19,001 nucleotides of DNA from CAVSWN01 sp046728115 (lineage in GTDB: Bacteria > Acidobacteriota > Vicinamibacteria > Vicinamibacterales > CAVVIG01): assembly GCA_046728115.1 (NCBI GenBank), contig JBKPDW010000424.1, positions 1-19,001 of the forward strand, in the 5' to 3' direction. Within the stretch, counting starts at the first letter, position 1. Every line of letters begins with the position of its first letter. This document shows positions 1 to 8,103 of this stretch, in pieces. The translations under genes and the position numbers were made by a program. The notes under the pieces are model-generated. The model did no database searches and had not been told where the DNA came from. It was given only the letters and a program-made list of their open reading frames with translations.

Positions 1-405
1 GAATTGCCGTCCGATGAGGGGATGGGTGCCGAGCATCGTGATCAGATTCCAACTCGTTGTCGTCCCATTGACGCGTTCGGGCTCAGCGGTATCCGCGAAC
101 GTGAGGCTGCGGCCCGTGTACGCGGCCAGATCCGATAAGGCGCGCGACTGCGCCCTGAAGTCCTGCAGGTCCTCGTACGACACGCCGCCGAACTCGATGC
201 CGTTGGATGGCTGCGCCTCGTGAACCGCGACCAGCGTTTCGGGATCGGCAAACGGTAGCGGCCGTACGATCGAGTCGACGACGCTGTACATCATGCTGTT
301 GACGCCGATGCCGACTGCCAGGCAGATGATGGTGAGTGCCGCGAAGCCGGGATTCCTGGCGAGGGTGCGCAGCCCGTATCGCACATCCTGCAAAAGGGTG
401 TCCAT
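1..405 (-). CDS. ADOP/MacB-like ABC transporter permease, N-terminal part (cut by window edge)
   Basis: The minus strand is open from an ATG at 405 to base 1 (135 codons, in frame to the edge). It begins MDTLLQDVRYGLRTLARNPG and continues into a hydrophobic stretch (AALTIICLAVGIGVNSMMYS, about residues 23-42). This is the classic start of the acidobacterial duplicated orphan permeases: a short amphipathic 'LRYxxRxLxRxPGF' segment, first transmembrane helix, then the start of the periplasmic MacB_PCD domain (FADPETLVAVHE, VSYEDLQDF). Such proteins have two FtsX-type permease domains and no ATPase; what they export is unknown. The gene is divergent from the S9 peptidase and paralogous to the permease at 2638-5079, so the peptidase is flanked by two members of this family. 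The C-terminal roughly 670 residues lie outside the window. Confidence 0.9.
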   Translation of the reverse strand, partial: MDTLLQDVRYGLRTLARNPGFAALTIICLAVGIGVNSMMYSVVDSIVRPLPFADPETLVAVHEAQPSNGIEFGGVSYEDLQDFRAQSRALSDLAAYTGRSLTFADTAEPERVNGTTTSWNLITMLGTHPLIGRQF

Positions 406-419
406 CGGAACCTTAGACG

Positions 420-447
420 TTGCAGCGCACGTCGAGTTCGTTACAAT
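420..447 (+). promoter_or_regulatory. Probable sigma70-type promoter for the S9 peptidase gene
   Basis: TTGCAG (420-425) is followed after 16 nt by TACAAT (442-447). A transcript from here would start at about 454 and have a leader of only about 10 nt. That leader would contain the GGAGGGG sequence at 455-461, which ends three bases before the ATG at 465. Spacing and hexamers fit a housekeeping promoter; it is called from sequence only. Confidence 0.45.
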
Positions 448-464
448 CGCGACCGGAGGGGACC

Positions 465-2510
465 ATGCCACGACGGCGCGTGCTGACGTCCGCCAGATTT
501 ATCGGAGCGCTCGCGTGTCTGTTGCTGTCCGCGCGCCTCGACGCGCGGCCGCTGACGCTCGAAGACTATTACCGCATCGTCACGGTCCAATCCCCGGTGA
601 TGTCGCCCGACGGCAAATGGGTGGCGTTCATTCGAACGCACATCGTCGAGGCCGAGAACAGACGGCAGGGCGAATTGTGGATCGCGGCGGCCGACGGCAG
701 TACTCCGCCTCGCCGCTTGTCGGATCCCGCATTGAACGCATCGGGCCCGCGGTGGAGTCCGGATGGCCAGTTGCTCGCGTTCTCGGGCCGACGGCGCGGC
801 GCTCCGGCCGACGACGAGGGCGGATCGATCTGGTTCCTGCGCGCCGATCGCCTCGATGAACCGCCAAGCCACATTCGCGGCGTCGAAGGCACGCCGGTTT
901 TCAGCCCCGACAACAAATGGATTGCGTTCACGAAGCGCGTGACGAAACCAAAAACGCCGCAGTACTCGACCGACGCGGAACGAGTCATCAACGAACGCTT
1001 CAAAGGCAAGGCCTACGAGTGGATCGGCTACCGCTTCGACCAGCGCGGCTACCTTCCCGACCCTCGCGATCCGGACGCAACGCCGCCCGAGGAACTGTTC
1101 ATCGTCTCGCGAGAAGGCGGAGAGGCGAAACAGCTGACGCGGATGACCGTCAACGTGAATGGTCCGGCCTGGCGGCCGGACAGCGCGGCACTTGCTTTCA
1201 CCGCCAATGAATTCCAGCGTGACGAGTACACCTACGCACGCGCCGATCTCTGGACCGTTAGCCTTGACGGCAAGACGACCCGGCTGACCAACGACGGGTA
1301 CGACCATAACTCCCCCGCCTGGTCGACCGATGGACGCACGATTGCCGTGCGGCGGGAACTGGGGCTGAGCGCGGTGATCGCGGCGAAGCAAACCCACGGT
1401 GCGCCGACCGACATCGTCACGATCGCGGCATCGGGCGGAACGCCGGTGAACATCACGGCCGACTGGGATCTGCTGCCAAGCGCTCCCTCGTGGAGCCCGG
1501 ACGGTCGCTACGTGTACTTCGGCGGCGGCATTGGCGGCAGCGACCATTTGTTCCGGGCATCGGCGTCGACATCACGTGTCGAACAAATCACGACCGGCGA
1601 ACGCCACCTCGCCGGCTTCAGCCCATCGTCGCGCTGGGATTCGATGGCGTATCTCGGCGGCGACAGCGCGCATCCCGAAGAAGTGTTCGTCTCGTCCAGC
1701 GACGGGCGCGCCGAGAAGAAGCTCACCATGTTCAACGACGCGTTCGTGAAGGAGATAGAAGCTGTCACAGCCGATCACATCCTCTTCCCCAGCAAGGATG
1801 GGACGCAGATCGAAGGCTGGGTGCTGAAGCCGCGCGGATACGATCCTTCACGCGCCTGGCCACTCATCCTCACGATGCACGGTGGCCCGCATGGCGCCTA
1901 CGGCAACGACTTCTCGTTCGAACACCAGTTGTTCGCCGCCAACGGATATCTGGTCGTTTACACGAACCCGCGTGGATCGACCAATTACGGGGAGAAATTC
2001 TTGTGGGCGACGTGGGGCGGGTGGGGCAACCTCGACTTCGAGGACGTCATGGCGGGCGTCGACTATGCGAAATCGAAGTACACCGTCGACGAAAAGCGCA
2101 TGGGCGTGACCGGCTACTCCTACGGCGGCTTCCTCACGAACTGGGTGATCGGACACACCTCGCGTTTTGCGGCGGCGATCTCTGGTGCTGGCATCTCGAA
2201 CTGGATCAGCGATTACGGCACATCCGACATCCCGCGTACGAAAGAGAGCGAGTTCATGGGTCCTCCGTGGGATCCGAACGCGCACGAGATCCTGCGCAAG
2301 CAGTCGCCCATCGAATACGTCGCCAACGTGAAGACCCCGACGCTGTTCGTCGACGGCGAGTCGGACGCGCGCGTTCCGATCGAGGAGGCTGAGCAGATGT
2401 ACGTTGCGCTCCGCAAGCTCCGCGTCCCGGCGCGCATGGTCCGCTATCCCGACACATATCACGGCGGCTGGAGCCCTGGAACACGGTGCACCGCTACTAC
2501 GAGGAGCTGA
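465..2510 (+). CDS. Exported S9-family (acylaminoacyl/dipeptidyl-type) serine peptidase, C-terminus frameshifted
   Basis: Hydrolyses short peptides, acting on the envelope side. The ATG at 465 is chosen because GGAGGGG lies just upstream and the protein then opens with a signal peptide (MPRRRVLTSARF, hydrophobic core, cleavage near LDA-RP). Residues from about 30 to 400 carry WD40-like beta-propeller repeats (SPDGKWVAF, WSPDGQLLAF, WRPDSAALAF, WSPDGRYVYF). The alpha/beta-hydrolase domain follows, with MHGGPHG at the oxyanion loop, nucleophile Ser552 in GYSYGG, Asp634 in GESDARVP and His666 in YHGGW. After GGWSP the frame runs into GTRCTATTRS and stops at 2508-2510. One frame over, the expected tail (WNTVHRYYEELKWWHRYLD) continues to a TAG at 2567-2569. 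The triad is intact, so the product might keep activity, but the last helix is lost. The cause is either a one-base C deletion at 2474-2476 or a sequencing error. Confidence 0.93.
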   Translation: MPRRRVLTSARFIGALACLLLSARLDARPLTLEDYYRIVTVQSPVMSPDGKWVAFIRTHIVEAENRRQGELWIAAADGSTPPRRLSDPALNASGPRWSPDGQLLAFSGRRRGAPADDEGGSIWFLRADRLDEPPSHIRGVEGTPVFSPDNKWIAFTKRVTKPKTPQYSTDAERVINERFKGKAYEWIGYRFDQRGYLPDPRDPDATPPEELFIVSREGGEAKQLTRMTVNVNGPAWRPDSAALAFTANEFQRDEYTYARADLWTVSLDGKTTRLTNDGYDHNSPAWSTDGRTIAVRRELGLSAVIAAKQTHGAPTDIVTIAASGGTPVNITADWDLLPSAPSWSPDGRYVYFGGGIGGSDHLFRASASTSRVEQITTGERHLAGFSPSSRWDSMAYLGGDSAHPEEVFVSSSDGRAEKKLTMFNDAFVKEIEAVTADHILFPSKDGTQIEGWVLKPRGYDPSRAWPLILTMHGGPHGAYGNDFSFEHQLFAANGYLVVYTNPRGSTNYGEKFLWATWGGWGNLDFEDVMAGVDYAKSKYTVDEKRMGVTGYSYGGFLTNWVIGHTSRFAAAISGAGISNWISDYGTSDIPRTKESEFMGPPWDPNAHEILRKQSPIEYVANVKTPTLFVDGESDARVPIEEAEQMYVALRKLRVPARMVRYPDTYHGGWSPGTRCTATTRS

Positions 2511-2569
2511 AGTGGTGGCACCGGTACCTCGACGCGGGAAAGGCCACGAGCGATACCTCACAGAAATAG
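2474..2569 (+). pseudogene. Displaced 30-codon C-terminal tail of the S9 peptidase
   Basis: Reading from CCC at 2474-2476 and TGG at 2477-2479 gives WNTVHRYYEELKWWHRYLD and a further short tail ending SQK, with TAG at 2567-2569. The HRYYE...WHRYL pattern is the usual C-terminal helix of S9 peptidases, so this is the true end of the gene thrown out of frame by one missing base. No slippery heptamer is visible at the junction (GGAGCCCTGG), so programmed frameshifting is unlikely. Confidence 0.85.
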
Positions 2570-2637
2570 AAGTCTGAAGTTTGAAGTCTGAAGTCTGAAG
2601 TCCCAAATCTGAGATCAATCTGAACTCTGAACTCTGA
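2570..2637 (+). repeat. Degenerate heptamer tandem array (consensus AGTCTGA)
   Basis: From 2571 the units are AGTCTGA, AGTTTGA, AGTCTGA, AGTCTGA, AGTCCCA, AATCTGA, an 11-base irregular unit (2613-2623), ACTCTGA and ACTCTGA. The array ends exactly at the ATG (2638) of the permease and begins right after the restored stop of the peptidase. Because each unit holds TGA and the period is 7, the plus strand is stopped in all three frames, while the minus strand is open and reads as (S/T)DFRLQT-like heptapeptides. I recall such LQTSDF strings from many acidobacterial and related genomes, but have not checked this. Confidence 0.85.
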
Positions 2638-5079
2638 ATGATGCTTCAGAACCTGCAGTACGCGTGGCGCTCGCTGACGCGCGACCCTGGATTCACCGCC
2701 GTAGCGGTGATCACGCTCGCGATCGGCATCGGCGCGAACACGACGATCTTCAGCCTGACGAACGCCGTGCTCCTGCGTCCCCTGGCGGCACGCGACCCGG
2801 ACCGGGTCGTTCGCATCGTGCCCAGGGCAGGCACCGGCGCCGCCGGGGCGTCGGCCCGCAGGTTCTCGTTTCGGGACTTCGCCGACTATCGCGAACGGAC
2901 GACGACGCTCGAGGACTTGTCTGGCGTGAACCTTGGCACATTCATTCTCGAGGCGGATAACCGGTCCGATCAGCTGCTCGGGGAGATCGCGTCGGGTCGC
3001 TATCTTTCCCTGCTCGGCGCGCGCGCAGCGCAGGGACGATTGCTCGTGGAAACCGACGATGCGGCGGGTGCGCCGCCGGTAGCGGTAATCAGCGACGCAC
3101 TGTGGCGGAGGCGCTTCGGCAGCGCGGCAATCGTGGGCCGCCAGATCCTCCTCAACCGGATCAATTACACCATCATCGGCATCGCCGAGCCGTCGTGGAT
3201 CGGCAGTTTCGTCGGCGCGCCGATCGACGTCTGGATTCCGATCGCCAGCTCCGGACGCGCGCTCGGAGATCACTGGGAGAGCGATCGATCCCAACGCACG
3301 CTGGCGCTGATGGGCCGGCTGCGGCCGGGCGTGACGCGCGAGCAGGCACGACACGAGCTTCAAGCGGTGGCGACCGCGCTCGCGCGAGAGTTCACACCAG
3401 AGCTCCAGCCGATCATCGACGTTCAGCCGGGCACCCTCGTCACCGCCGATCAGCGTCGTCTGGCGGTTGTGTTCCTGTCGCTCCTGCTCGGACTCGTGGC
3501 ACTCGTGCTCGTGATCGCGGCGGCCAACGTCGGCAACATGCTGCTCGCGCGGGTGCTCGGACGACGCAGCGAGATGGCGATTCGTCTGGCGCTCGGCGCC
3601 AGCGGCGGACAACTGGCGCGCATGCTGGTCGTCGAGAGCACGGTCATTGCCGCCGCGGGCGGAGTCGGCGCGCTGCTGCTGTCCATGTGGACGAGCCGGC
3701 TGTTCGCAAACATCAGCCCGCTGCCGACGTTGACACTGCGCCTCGACCTGCGGACCGACGCGCGGGTGGTCGGCTTCACCGTACTCGCGGCGCTGGCGGC
3801 GGCGGTCCTGCTCGGCCTCATCGGCACGCTGCAGGCGCGTAAACCAGCCCTCGTGCCGGCCCTGAAGGAGGAGGCCCACGGCGCGATCCGCGGAGGACGG
3901 CCGGGGCGCTTGCGAGGCGCGCTGGCGACGCTGCAGATCACGGTGTCGCTGATGCTCCTGATCGGCGCGGCTCTCTTCGCGCGGAGCGTGCGCCAGGCAG
4001 CCAACATTGATCTCGGCTTCGATCCCCGCGGCGTCGTCGCAATGGACGTCGACGCCGCAGGCGGACGTACGAATCCGGAGAGCCAGCGGTTCTTTCGAGA
4101 CGTGCTGAACCAGCTCGCAAACGTGCGCAGCGCGGACGTCGCCGCGATATCCACACGCGCGCCACTCGACAGCTCGACACCGGTCGTGCGCGTGAACGCA
4201 CGAGGCATGGTCGCGGCCGACAACACGTCGCCGAGTGCCAGTTTCCTCGTCGTCAGCCCACGCTACTTCGATGTCGTGAAAACGCCGATCGTCGCGGGCC
4301 GCGCGTTCACCGATCGCGACGACGAACGCGCACCAATGGCGGCCGTCGTGAACGAGACGCTGGCGGCGCGTCTGTGGCCAGCCGACAGCCCGATCGGACG
4401 GCGATTGTGGCTCGACCCGGCCGCCTCCCCTGCACCGTGCATCGTCGTCGGCGTCGCGAAGGACAGCAAGTACGTGACGTTGGGCGAGGCGCGGCAGGGC
4501 CACGTCTACATACCGTTCGCACAGCATCCACGCCGGGGCATGGCGCTGCTTGTCCGATCGGCCGAGGCACCCGATCGGGTTGCCGAGACGATGCAAGCGT
4601 CGCTGCGGCGCGTCGATCCAACAGTACAGGGGTTTTTCACCAGGACACTGGAACAGCACGTCAGCGTCTCGCTGCTGCCCGTGCGCATCGCCGCTGGATT
4701 GACGACCGTGGTCGCGGTCCTGGCTCTCTGCCTTGCGATCGTTGGACTCTACTCGCTGGTGTCGTTTCTCGTGGCCGAGCGAACGCACGAGATCGGCCTG
4801 CGAATGGCGCTCGGCGCCGACGCCCGCGACGTGCTTCGGCTCGTGGTCGGATACGGCGTCAAGCTTGCCGGCGCCGGTCTGCTGATCGGTATTCCCGCGG
4901 CGCTTGCAGGTTCTCGCCTGCTTGGAAGTCTCCTCTACGGCGTGAGCGCCACGGATCCGCTGGCGTTCGCCATCGGCGCGAGCTCCGTGCTTGCGGTGTG
5001 TGCGCTCGCCTGTTTCGTACCCGCGCGCCGCGCGCTGCGATTGGACCCACTCGTCGCGCTCAGGCGTGGAGCGACGTAA
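2638..5079 (+). CDS. ADOP-type orphan ABC permease (two MacB_PCD/FtsX modules)
   Basis: A complete 813-residue inner-membrane permease. It opens MMLQNLQYAWRSLTRDPGFT and a first helix (AVAVITLAIGIGANTTIFS, about 20-38). A large MacB_PCD periplasmic domain follows (about 45-265), then an FtsX domain with helices near 276-300, 330-357 and 377-398. The pattern then repeats: a helix at about 427-446, a second periplasmic domain (about 450-660) and a C-terminal FtsX domain with three helices (about 685-712, 735-760, 775-795), ending in the typical RRALRLDPLVALR. No Walker A or ABC signature is present, so any ATPase partner would be encoded elsewhere. Substrate unknown; the family resembles MacB/LolE exporters. 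The start is ATG 2638 or 2641; no Shine-Dalgarno sequence is visible because the heptamer repeat abuts the start. Its 3' end overlaps the convergent membrane-protein gene by 20 bp. Confidence 0.95.
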   Translation: MMLQNLQYAWRSLTRDPGFTAVAVITLAIGIGANTTIFSLTNAVLLRPLAARDPDRVVRIVPRAGTGAAGASARRFSFRDFADYRERTTTLEDLSGVNLGTFILEADNRSDQLLGEIASGRYLSLLGARAAQGRLLVETDDAAGAPPVAVISDALWRRRFGSAAIVGRQILLNRINYTIIGIAEPSWIGSFVGAPIDVWIPIASSGRALGDHWESDRSQRTLALMGRLRPGVTREQARHELQAVATALAREFTPELQPIIDVQPGTLVTADQRRLAVVFLSLLLGLVALVLVIAAANVGNMLLARVLGRRSEMAIRLALGASGGQLARMLVVESTVIAAAGGVGALLLSMWTSRLFANISPLPTLTLRLDLRTDARVVGFTVLAALAAAVLLGLIGTLQARKPALVPALKEEAHGAIRGGRPGRLRGALATLQITVSLMLLIGAALFARSVRQAANIDLGFDPRGVVAMDVDAAGGRTNPESQRFFRDVLNQLANVRSADVAAISTRAPLDSSTPVVRVNARGMVAADNTSPSASFLVVSPRYFDVVKTPIVAGRAFTDRDDERAPMAAVVNETLAARLWPADSPIGRRLWLDPAASPAPCIVVGVAKDSKYVTLGEARQGHVYIPFAQHPRRGMALLVRSAEAPDRVAETMQASLRRVDPTVQGFFTRTLEQHVSVSLLPVRIAAGLTTVVAVLALCLAIVGLYSLVSFLVAERTHEIGLRMALGADARDVLRLVVGYGVKLAGAGLLIGIPAALAGSRLLGSLLYGVSATDPLAFAIGASSVLAVCALACFVPARRALRLDPLVALRRGAT

Positions 5080-5575
5080 GCCGCCACGTCACGAAGAAAC
5101 CCACGGCGAGCTTCAACATCTCGAGCGCTGTGTACGCTGCGTGAAGGATCCAGAATCGCTGCATGCCGGGCGGCGCCGGATCACGCGGCACGAAGTCCAG
5201 ACTGCGCCCCAGTGCCACGATCGCGGGAGTGAGCCAGGCGAGCATGGCAACCACCATGACGAGCATGAGGAGCACGCCACGGACCACCGTCCGATCCTGG
5301 CGCCGAACCAGCCACCACACGACGCCGCCCAGAACGAGCTGCGTGACATTCCACGACTGGAAGTAGAGGCGATTCAGTTCGGAGGACAGGTAACGCAGCA
5401 GGTCGCGTACCGTCGCAGCGCCGAAGCGATCGACGGCGGAGGCGAACGCCGTGCTCTCCTTCGCAGCAAGCAGCCGGTCGATGGTGTAGAAATTTTCAGT
5501 CGCGACGATTGATACGCAAATCGTACCCATCATCCACGCGCCCATCAGGACCAGGGCCCAGTGTCGCTTCGTCAT
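5060..5575 (-). CDS. Small four-helix membrane protein (possibly DUF4149-like)
   Basis: Predicted 171 residues from the ATG at 5575. The minus-strand frame extends further upstream, but that part lies inside the E1 gene and has an arginine-rich, non-membrane composition, so the start five bases after the E1 stop is preferred. Four hydrophobic segments are visible: HWALVLMGAWMMGTICVSIV near the N-terminus, VTQLVLGGVVWWLV in the middle, VLLMLVMVVAMLAWLTPAIV, and WILHAAYTALEMLKLAVGFF near the end. The loop between helices 1 and 2 is amphipathic (TENFYTIDRLLAAKESTAF). Layout and size resemble the DUF4149/TMEM205-like group, but this is a weak impression; no function is assigned. It is the last gene of the AcnX-E1 operon and converges on the ADOP permease with a 20-bp overlap. 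Confidence 0.82.
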   Translation of the reverse strand: MTKRHWALVLMGAWMMGTICVSIVATENFYTIDRLLAAKESTAFASAVDRFGAATVRDLLRYLSSELNRLYFQSWNVTQLVLGGVVWWLVRRQDRTVVRGVLLMLVMVVAMLAWLTPAIVALGRSLDFVPRDPAPPGMQRFWILHAAYTALEMLKLAVGFFVTWRLTSLHA

Positions 5576-5580
5576 GAGGA

Positions 5581-8103
5581 TCAATAGGCGGCCAGTAGAC
5601 GCGCCGCCCGTTCGATCTGCGCTTCGCTGGGCAGGTAGTACTCCTCGAGCGGGGGTGAATACGGCACGGGCGTATCGAGCGCGCCGATGATGCGAACCGG
5701 AGCGTCGAGATGCTCGAACGCTTCTTCCTGGATCGTGGCTGCAATGCTCTCGCCAATGCCGCCGGTGCGCGAATCTTCGTGGATGACGAGCACGCGGTGA
5801 CACCGGCGCGCGAGCGCAAGAAGCGTGTTCCGATCCAGCGGCGCCAGCGTCCGAAGATCGAGCACGCTCGCGTCGATCCCGTCACGGGCAAGCGCCTCGG
5901 CCACGCGCAGGCCCACATGAACGTACGCGCCGTACGAAATGATGGCCAGATCGTCGCCGATGCGGCGCAGCGCGGCCTTGCCGATCGGGATTGGATCCGG
6001 TGGCTGTTCGCCCAGGATCTGTTTGATCCGCGGATCGCGATAGAGCGCAATGTGTTCGTAGTAGAGAACCGGATCGGGATCCGCGACCGCCGACGCCAAC
6101 AAGGCGCGCGCGTCGTACGGTGTCGATGGCACGATGATCTTCAAACCGGCGGTCCGGTAGAACCAGGGCTCGGTGTTCTGGGAGTGGTACGGTCCGGCGT
6201 GACGAAGGCCGCCGAACGGCATGCGAACGACCATCGGCACGCTGCCGCCCCACCGGTAGCGAATCTTGGCGGCGTTGTTGACCAGCTGATTGAAGCCGGT
6301 CGCGACGAAGTCGTTGAACTGGATTTCGCCGATCGGCCGCTGCCCCGCAAGCGCCGCGCCGACACACACGCCCAGCACTGCCCCCTCGGCCAACGGCGAG
6401 TTGACGATGCGATTGCCGAACTCCTCGAGGAGGGGACGTAGCAGCAGAAACGCGTTCCCGTAACTGCCGCCGACGTCCTGGCCGTACACGAACACGCGTG
6501 GATCGGTCCGCAGCGCGTCGCCCACGCCGAGCATGACGGCGTCGAGCAGCGTGCGGCCCTTGGAATCGAACGGCGGCGCTTCCTCGACGACGATCGAGGC
6601 AGAGCCCGCAGAGCTCGCAGAAATTCTCCCTCGAGCGTCGGTAGTGTCCGGCTTCAGCCGGACCTCTGGATCCAACACCTCGATGTGCACGCGCGGCGGC
6701 TCGTTCGCAAATACGCCTACGCCCGCCCGCGACGGCTCGGGCCAGGGTGCATCGATGACCGCACGCGCCTGCTCATCGACGATCGCTTCAGCCTCGCGCT
6801 TGAAGCGGTCGAGATCGCCCGGCGCGACGATGCCGGCGGCCTCGAGTTGAGCGGCGTAGGTTCGAATCGGATCGCGCGCGGCCCAGTAGGCGTACTGATC
6901 GCGGTCCGCGTAGCCGTGTTCGGTGACCGGCGCGTACTCCCACGACGTCTGTGGATCCCGTCCCAGATAGAGCATGTCGTCGTGGTGCGCGTGACCGCAC
7001 ATGCGCATCGACACCAGTTCGATGAGCGCCGGGCCGCGGCCCGCGCGCGCGCGTTCGGCCGCCCACGCGAACGCGGCGGCGATTTGATCGGGTTCGGTGC
7101 CGTCGATGGTCACACCGGGAACACCGTAGCCGATCGCCTTGTCGGCGAAGACTCGAACGGCCGTCTGATCGGCCAGCGGCGTCGAGAGCGCGGTCTGATT
7201 GTTCTGCAGGCAGAAGATGGCCGGCAGTTTTCGAGCCGCACACAGGTTGATCGCCTCGTGCCACTCGCCAAGCGACGAGCCGCCTTCGCCAATGAACGAA
7301 ACGGCCAGCCGACCCGATCCGTCGCGGCCGAATGCCAGCGCGATTCCTGCAATGGTCATCGTCGCGGTCGTCAATGGCGCGGCCGGCGGCAGAATCCCCC
7401 ACGCGAAGTCGCCGATGTGCAGATCCTTGCCGTCGAGCGGTGCGCCCACCTTCCCCATCTGCGCATTGAGCACCATCCGCACCGTTTCCGGCCCCGGCCG
7501 CATCGCCAGCGTGACGCCGAGATCCCGGATGACTGGTCCGATGACGTCGCCGTTCCAGCGCCCGTCTTCTCCTCGATACCGGCTGCCGCGACGCAGACGG
7601 ATGCCGGCGGCGTAGATCGCTTCCTGCCCGAGCGAGCGGAAGCCTTTACCCTGGAATGACGTGTTGCCGTAGCGCACTTCGCCCGACGTGAAGAAGGTTT
7701 TCAGCCGGTTGTCGGTGGCGCGTGTCAGCACCATGCCGCGAAGTATTTCCAGTCGTTCGTCGCGCGTCAGCGACGCCACGATGGCGGCGCGGCGGAGCAC
7801 GCCGTCGCAGTCGTCGAGCAACTCGTCGATTGCCTGCGCGATCCGCGTCCGTGCCGGCGTCCGAGGAGTCGTGTCGCCGAGGCCCTCGGGCACCGGTCGT
7901 CCTTCCAGTCGTCGCCTCAGCTCGCGACCAAACGACGGACGCAAGGCATCGATCGCGGCTTCGGTCTGGAGATCCCGGCCATTCGCGATCGCATCAAAGG
8001 CCTCGAGCGTCTCCGACAGGGCGAAGGGATGGCGCTCGGCCACAAACGCGCCGAGTTCGCGCGCAACGCCAGTGAGCTTCTGCAGCTTGACGGATTCGGT
8101 CAT
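5581..8103 (-). CDS. Fused 2-oxoacid dehydrogenase E1 alpha-beta (branched-chain/pyruvate type, ThDP-dependent)
   Basis: Decarboxylates a 2-oxoacid on thiamine diphosphate and passes the acyl group to the lipoyl domain of an E2; branched-chain 2-oxoacids are the best-known substrates of this E1 type, but specificity cannot be read here. Residues 1 to about 115 are a helical extension not found in ordinary E1 alpha chains. E1 alpha spans about 118-465: LTRATDNRLK, the ThDP/Mg motif GEG (272-274) to NN (301-302), and the HAHHDD loop (371-376). A linker (about 466-520) contains a palindromic repeat (V481-T488). E1 beta spans about 520-840: GQDVGG, NSPLAEG with Glu573 at the catalytic position, and a transketolase C-terminal domain ending with PLEEYYLPS. 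The start ATG overlaps the stop of the AcnX small subunit (ATGA, 8103-8100). No E2 or E3 lies in the window, so those partners must be encoded elsewhere. Confidence 0.93.
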   Translation of the reverse strand: MTESVKLQKLTGVARELGAFVAERHPFALSETLEAFDAIANGRDLQTEAAIDALRPSFGRELRRRLEGRPVPEGLGDTTPRTPARTRIAQAIDELLDDCDGVLRRAAIVASLTRDERLEILRGMVLTRATDNRLKTFFTSGEVRYGNTSFQGKGFRSLGQEAIYAAGIRLRRGSRYRGEDGRWNGDVIGPVIRDLGVTLAMRPGPETVRMVLNAQMGKVGAPLDGKDLHIGDFAWGILPPAAPLTTATMTIAGIALAFGRDGSGRLAVSFIGEGGSSLGEWHEAINLCAARKLPAIFCLQNNQTALSTPLADQTAVRVFADKAIGYGVPGVTIDGTEPDQIAAAFAWAAERARAGRGPALIELVSMRMCGHAHHDDMLYLGRDPQTSWEYAPVTEHGYADRDQYAYWAARDPIRTYAAQLEAAGIVAPGDLDRFKREAEAIVDEQARAVIDAPWPEPSRAGVGVFANEPPRVHIEVLDPEVRLKPDTTDARGRISASSAGSASIVVEEAPPFDSKGRTLLDAVMLGVGDALRTDPRVFVYGQDVGGSYGNAFLLLRPLLEEFGNRIVNSPLAEGAVLGVCVGAALAGQRPIGEIQFNDFVATGFNQLVNNAAKIRYRWGGSVPMVVRMPFGGLRHAGPYHSQNTEPWFYRTAGLKIIVPSTPYDARALLASAVADPDPVLYYEHIALYRDPRIKQILGEQPPDPIPIGKAALRRIGDDLAIISYGAYVHVGLRVAEALARDGIDASVLDLRTLAPLDRNTLLALARRCHRVLVIHEDSRTGGIGESIAATIQEEAFEHLDAPVRIIGALDTPVPYSPPLEEYYLPSEAQIERAARLLAAY
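6646..6663. repeat. REP-like palindrome inside the E1 linker (VRLKPDTT element)
   Basis: GTCCGGCTTCAGCCGGAC is a perfect 8-bp inverted repeat around a two-base centre. Together with the adjoining six bases (6640-6645) it is read on the minus strand as VRLKPDTT within the E1 protein (residues 481-488). I recall this octapeptide from many unrelated acidobacterial proteins, as expected of a mobile palindromic element. It lies in the flexible alpha-beta linker, where an in-frame insertion would be tolerated. Only one copy is seen here. Confidence 0.7.

Noticed and set aside
441..1547. Minus-strand open frame opposite the S9 peptidase
   Set aside because: Low-complexity Arg-rich composition and no start signals; the opposite strand has an unambiguous beta-propeller protein.
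2472..2480. Programmed ribosomal frameshift in the S9 peptidase
   Set aside because: The site GGAGCCCTGG has no X-XXY-YYZ slippery heptamer, and no downstream hairpin or upstream Shine-Dalgarno stimulator was seen; a deletion or sequencing error is simpler.
2497..4788. Long minus-strand open frame (763 codons) opposite the ADOP permease
   Set aside because: It is the antisense shadow of a clear permease gene, is rich in Arg/Asp/His with no domain pattern, and arises from high-GC codon bias plus the stop-free reverse strand of the heptamer array.
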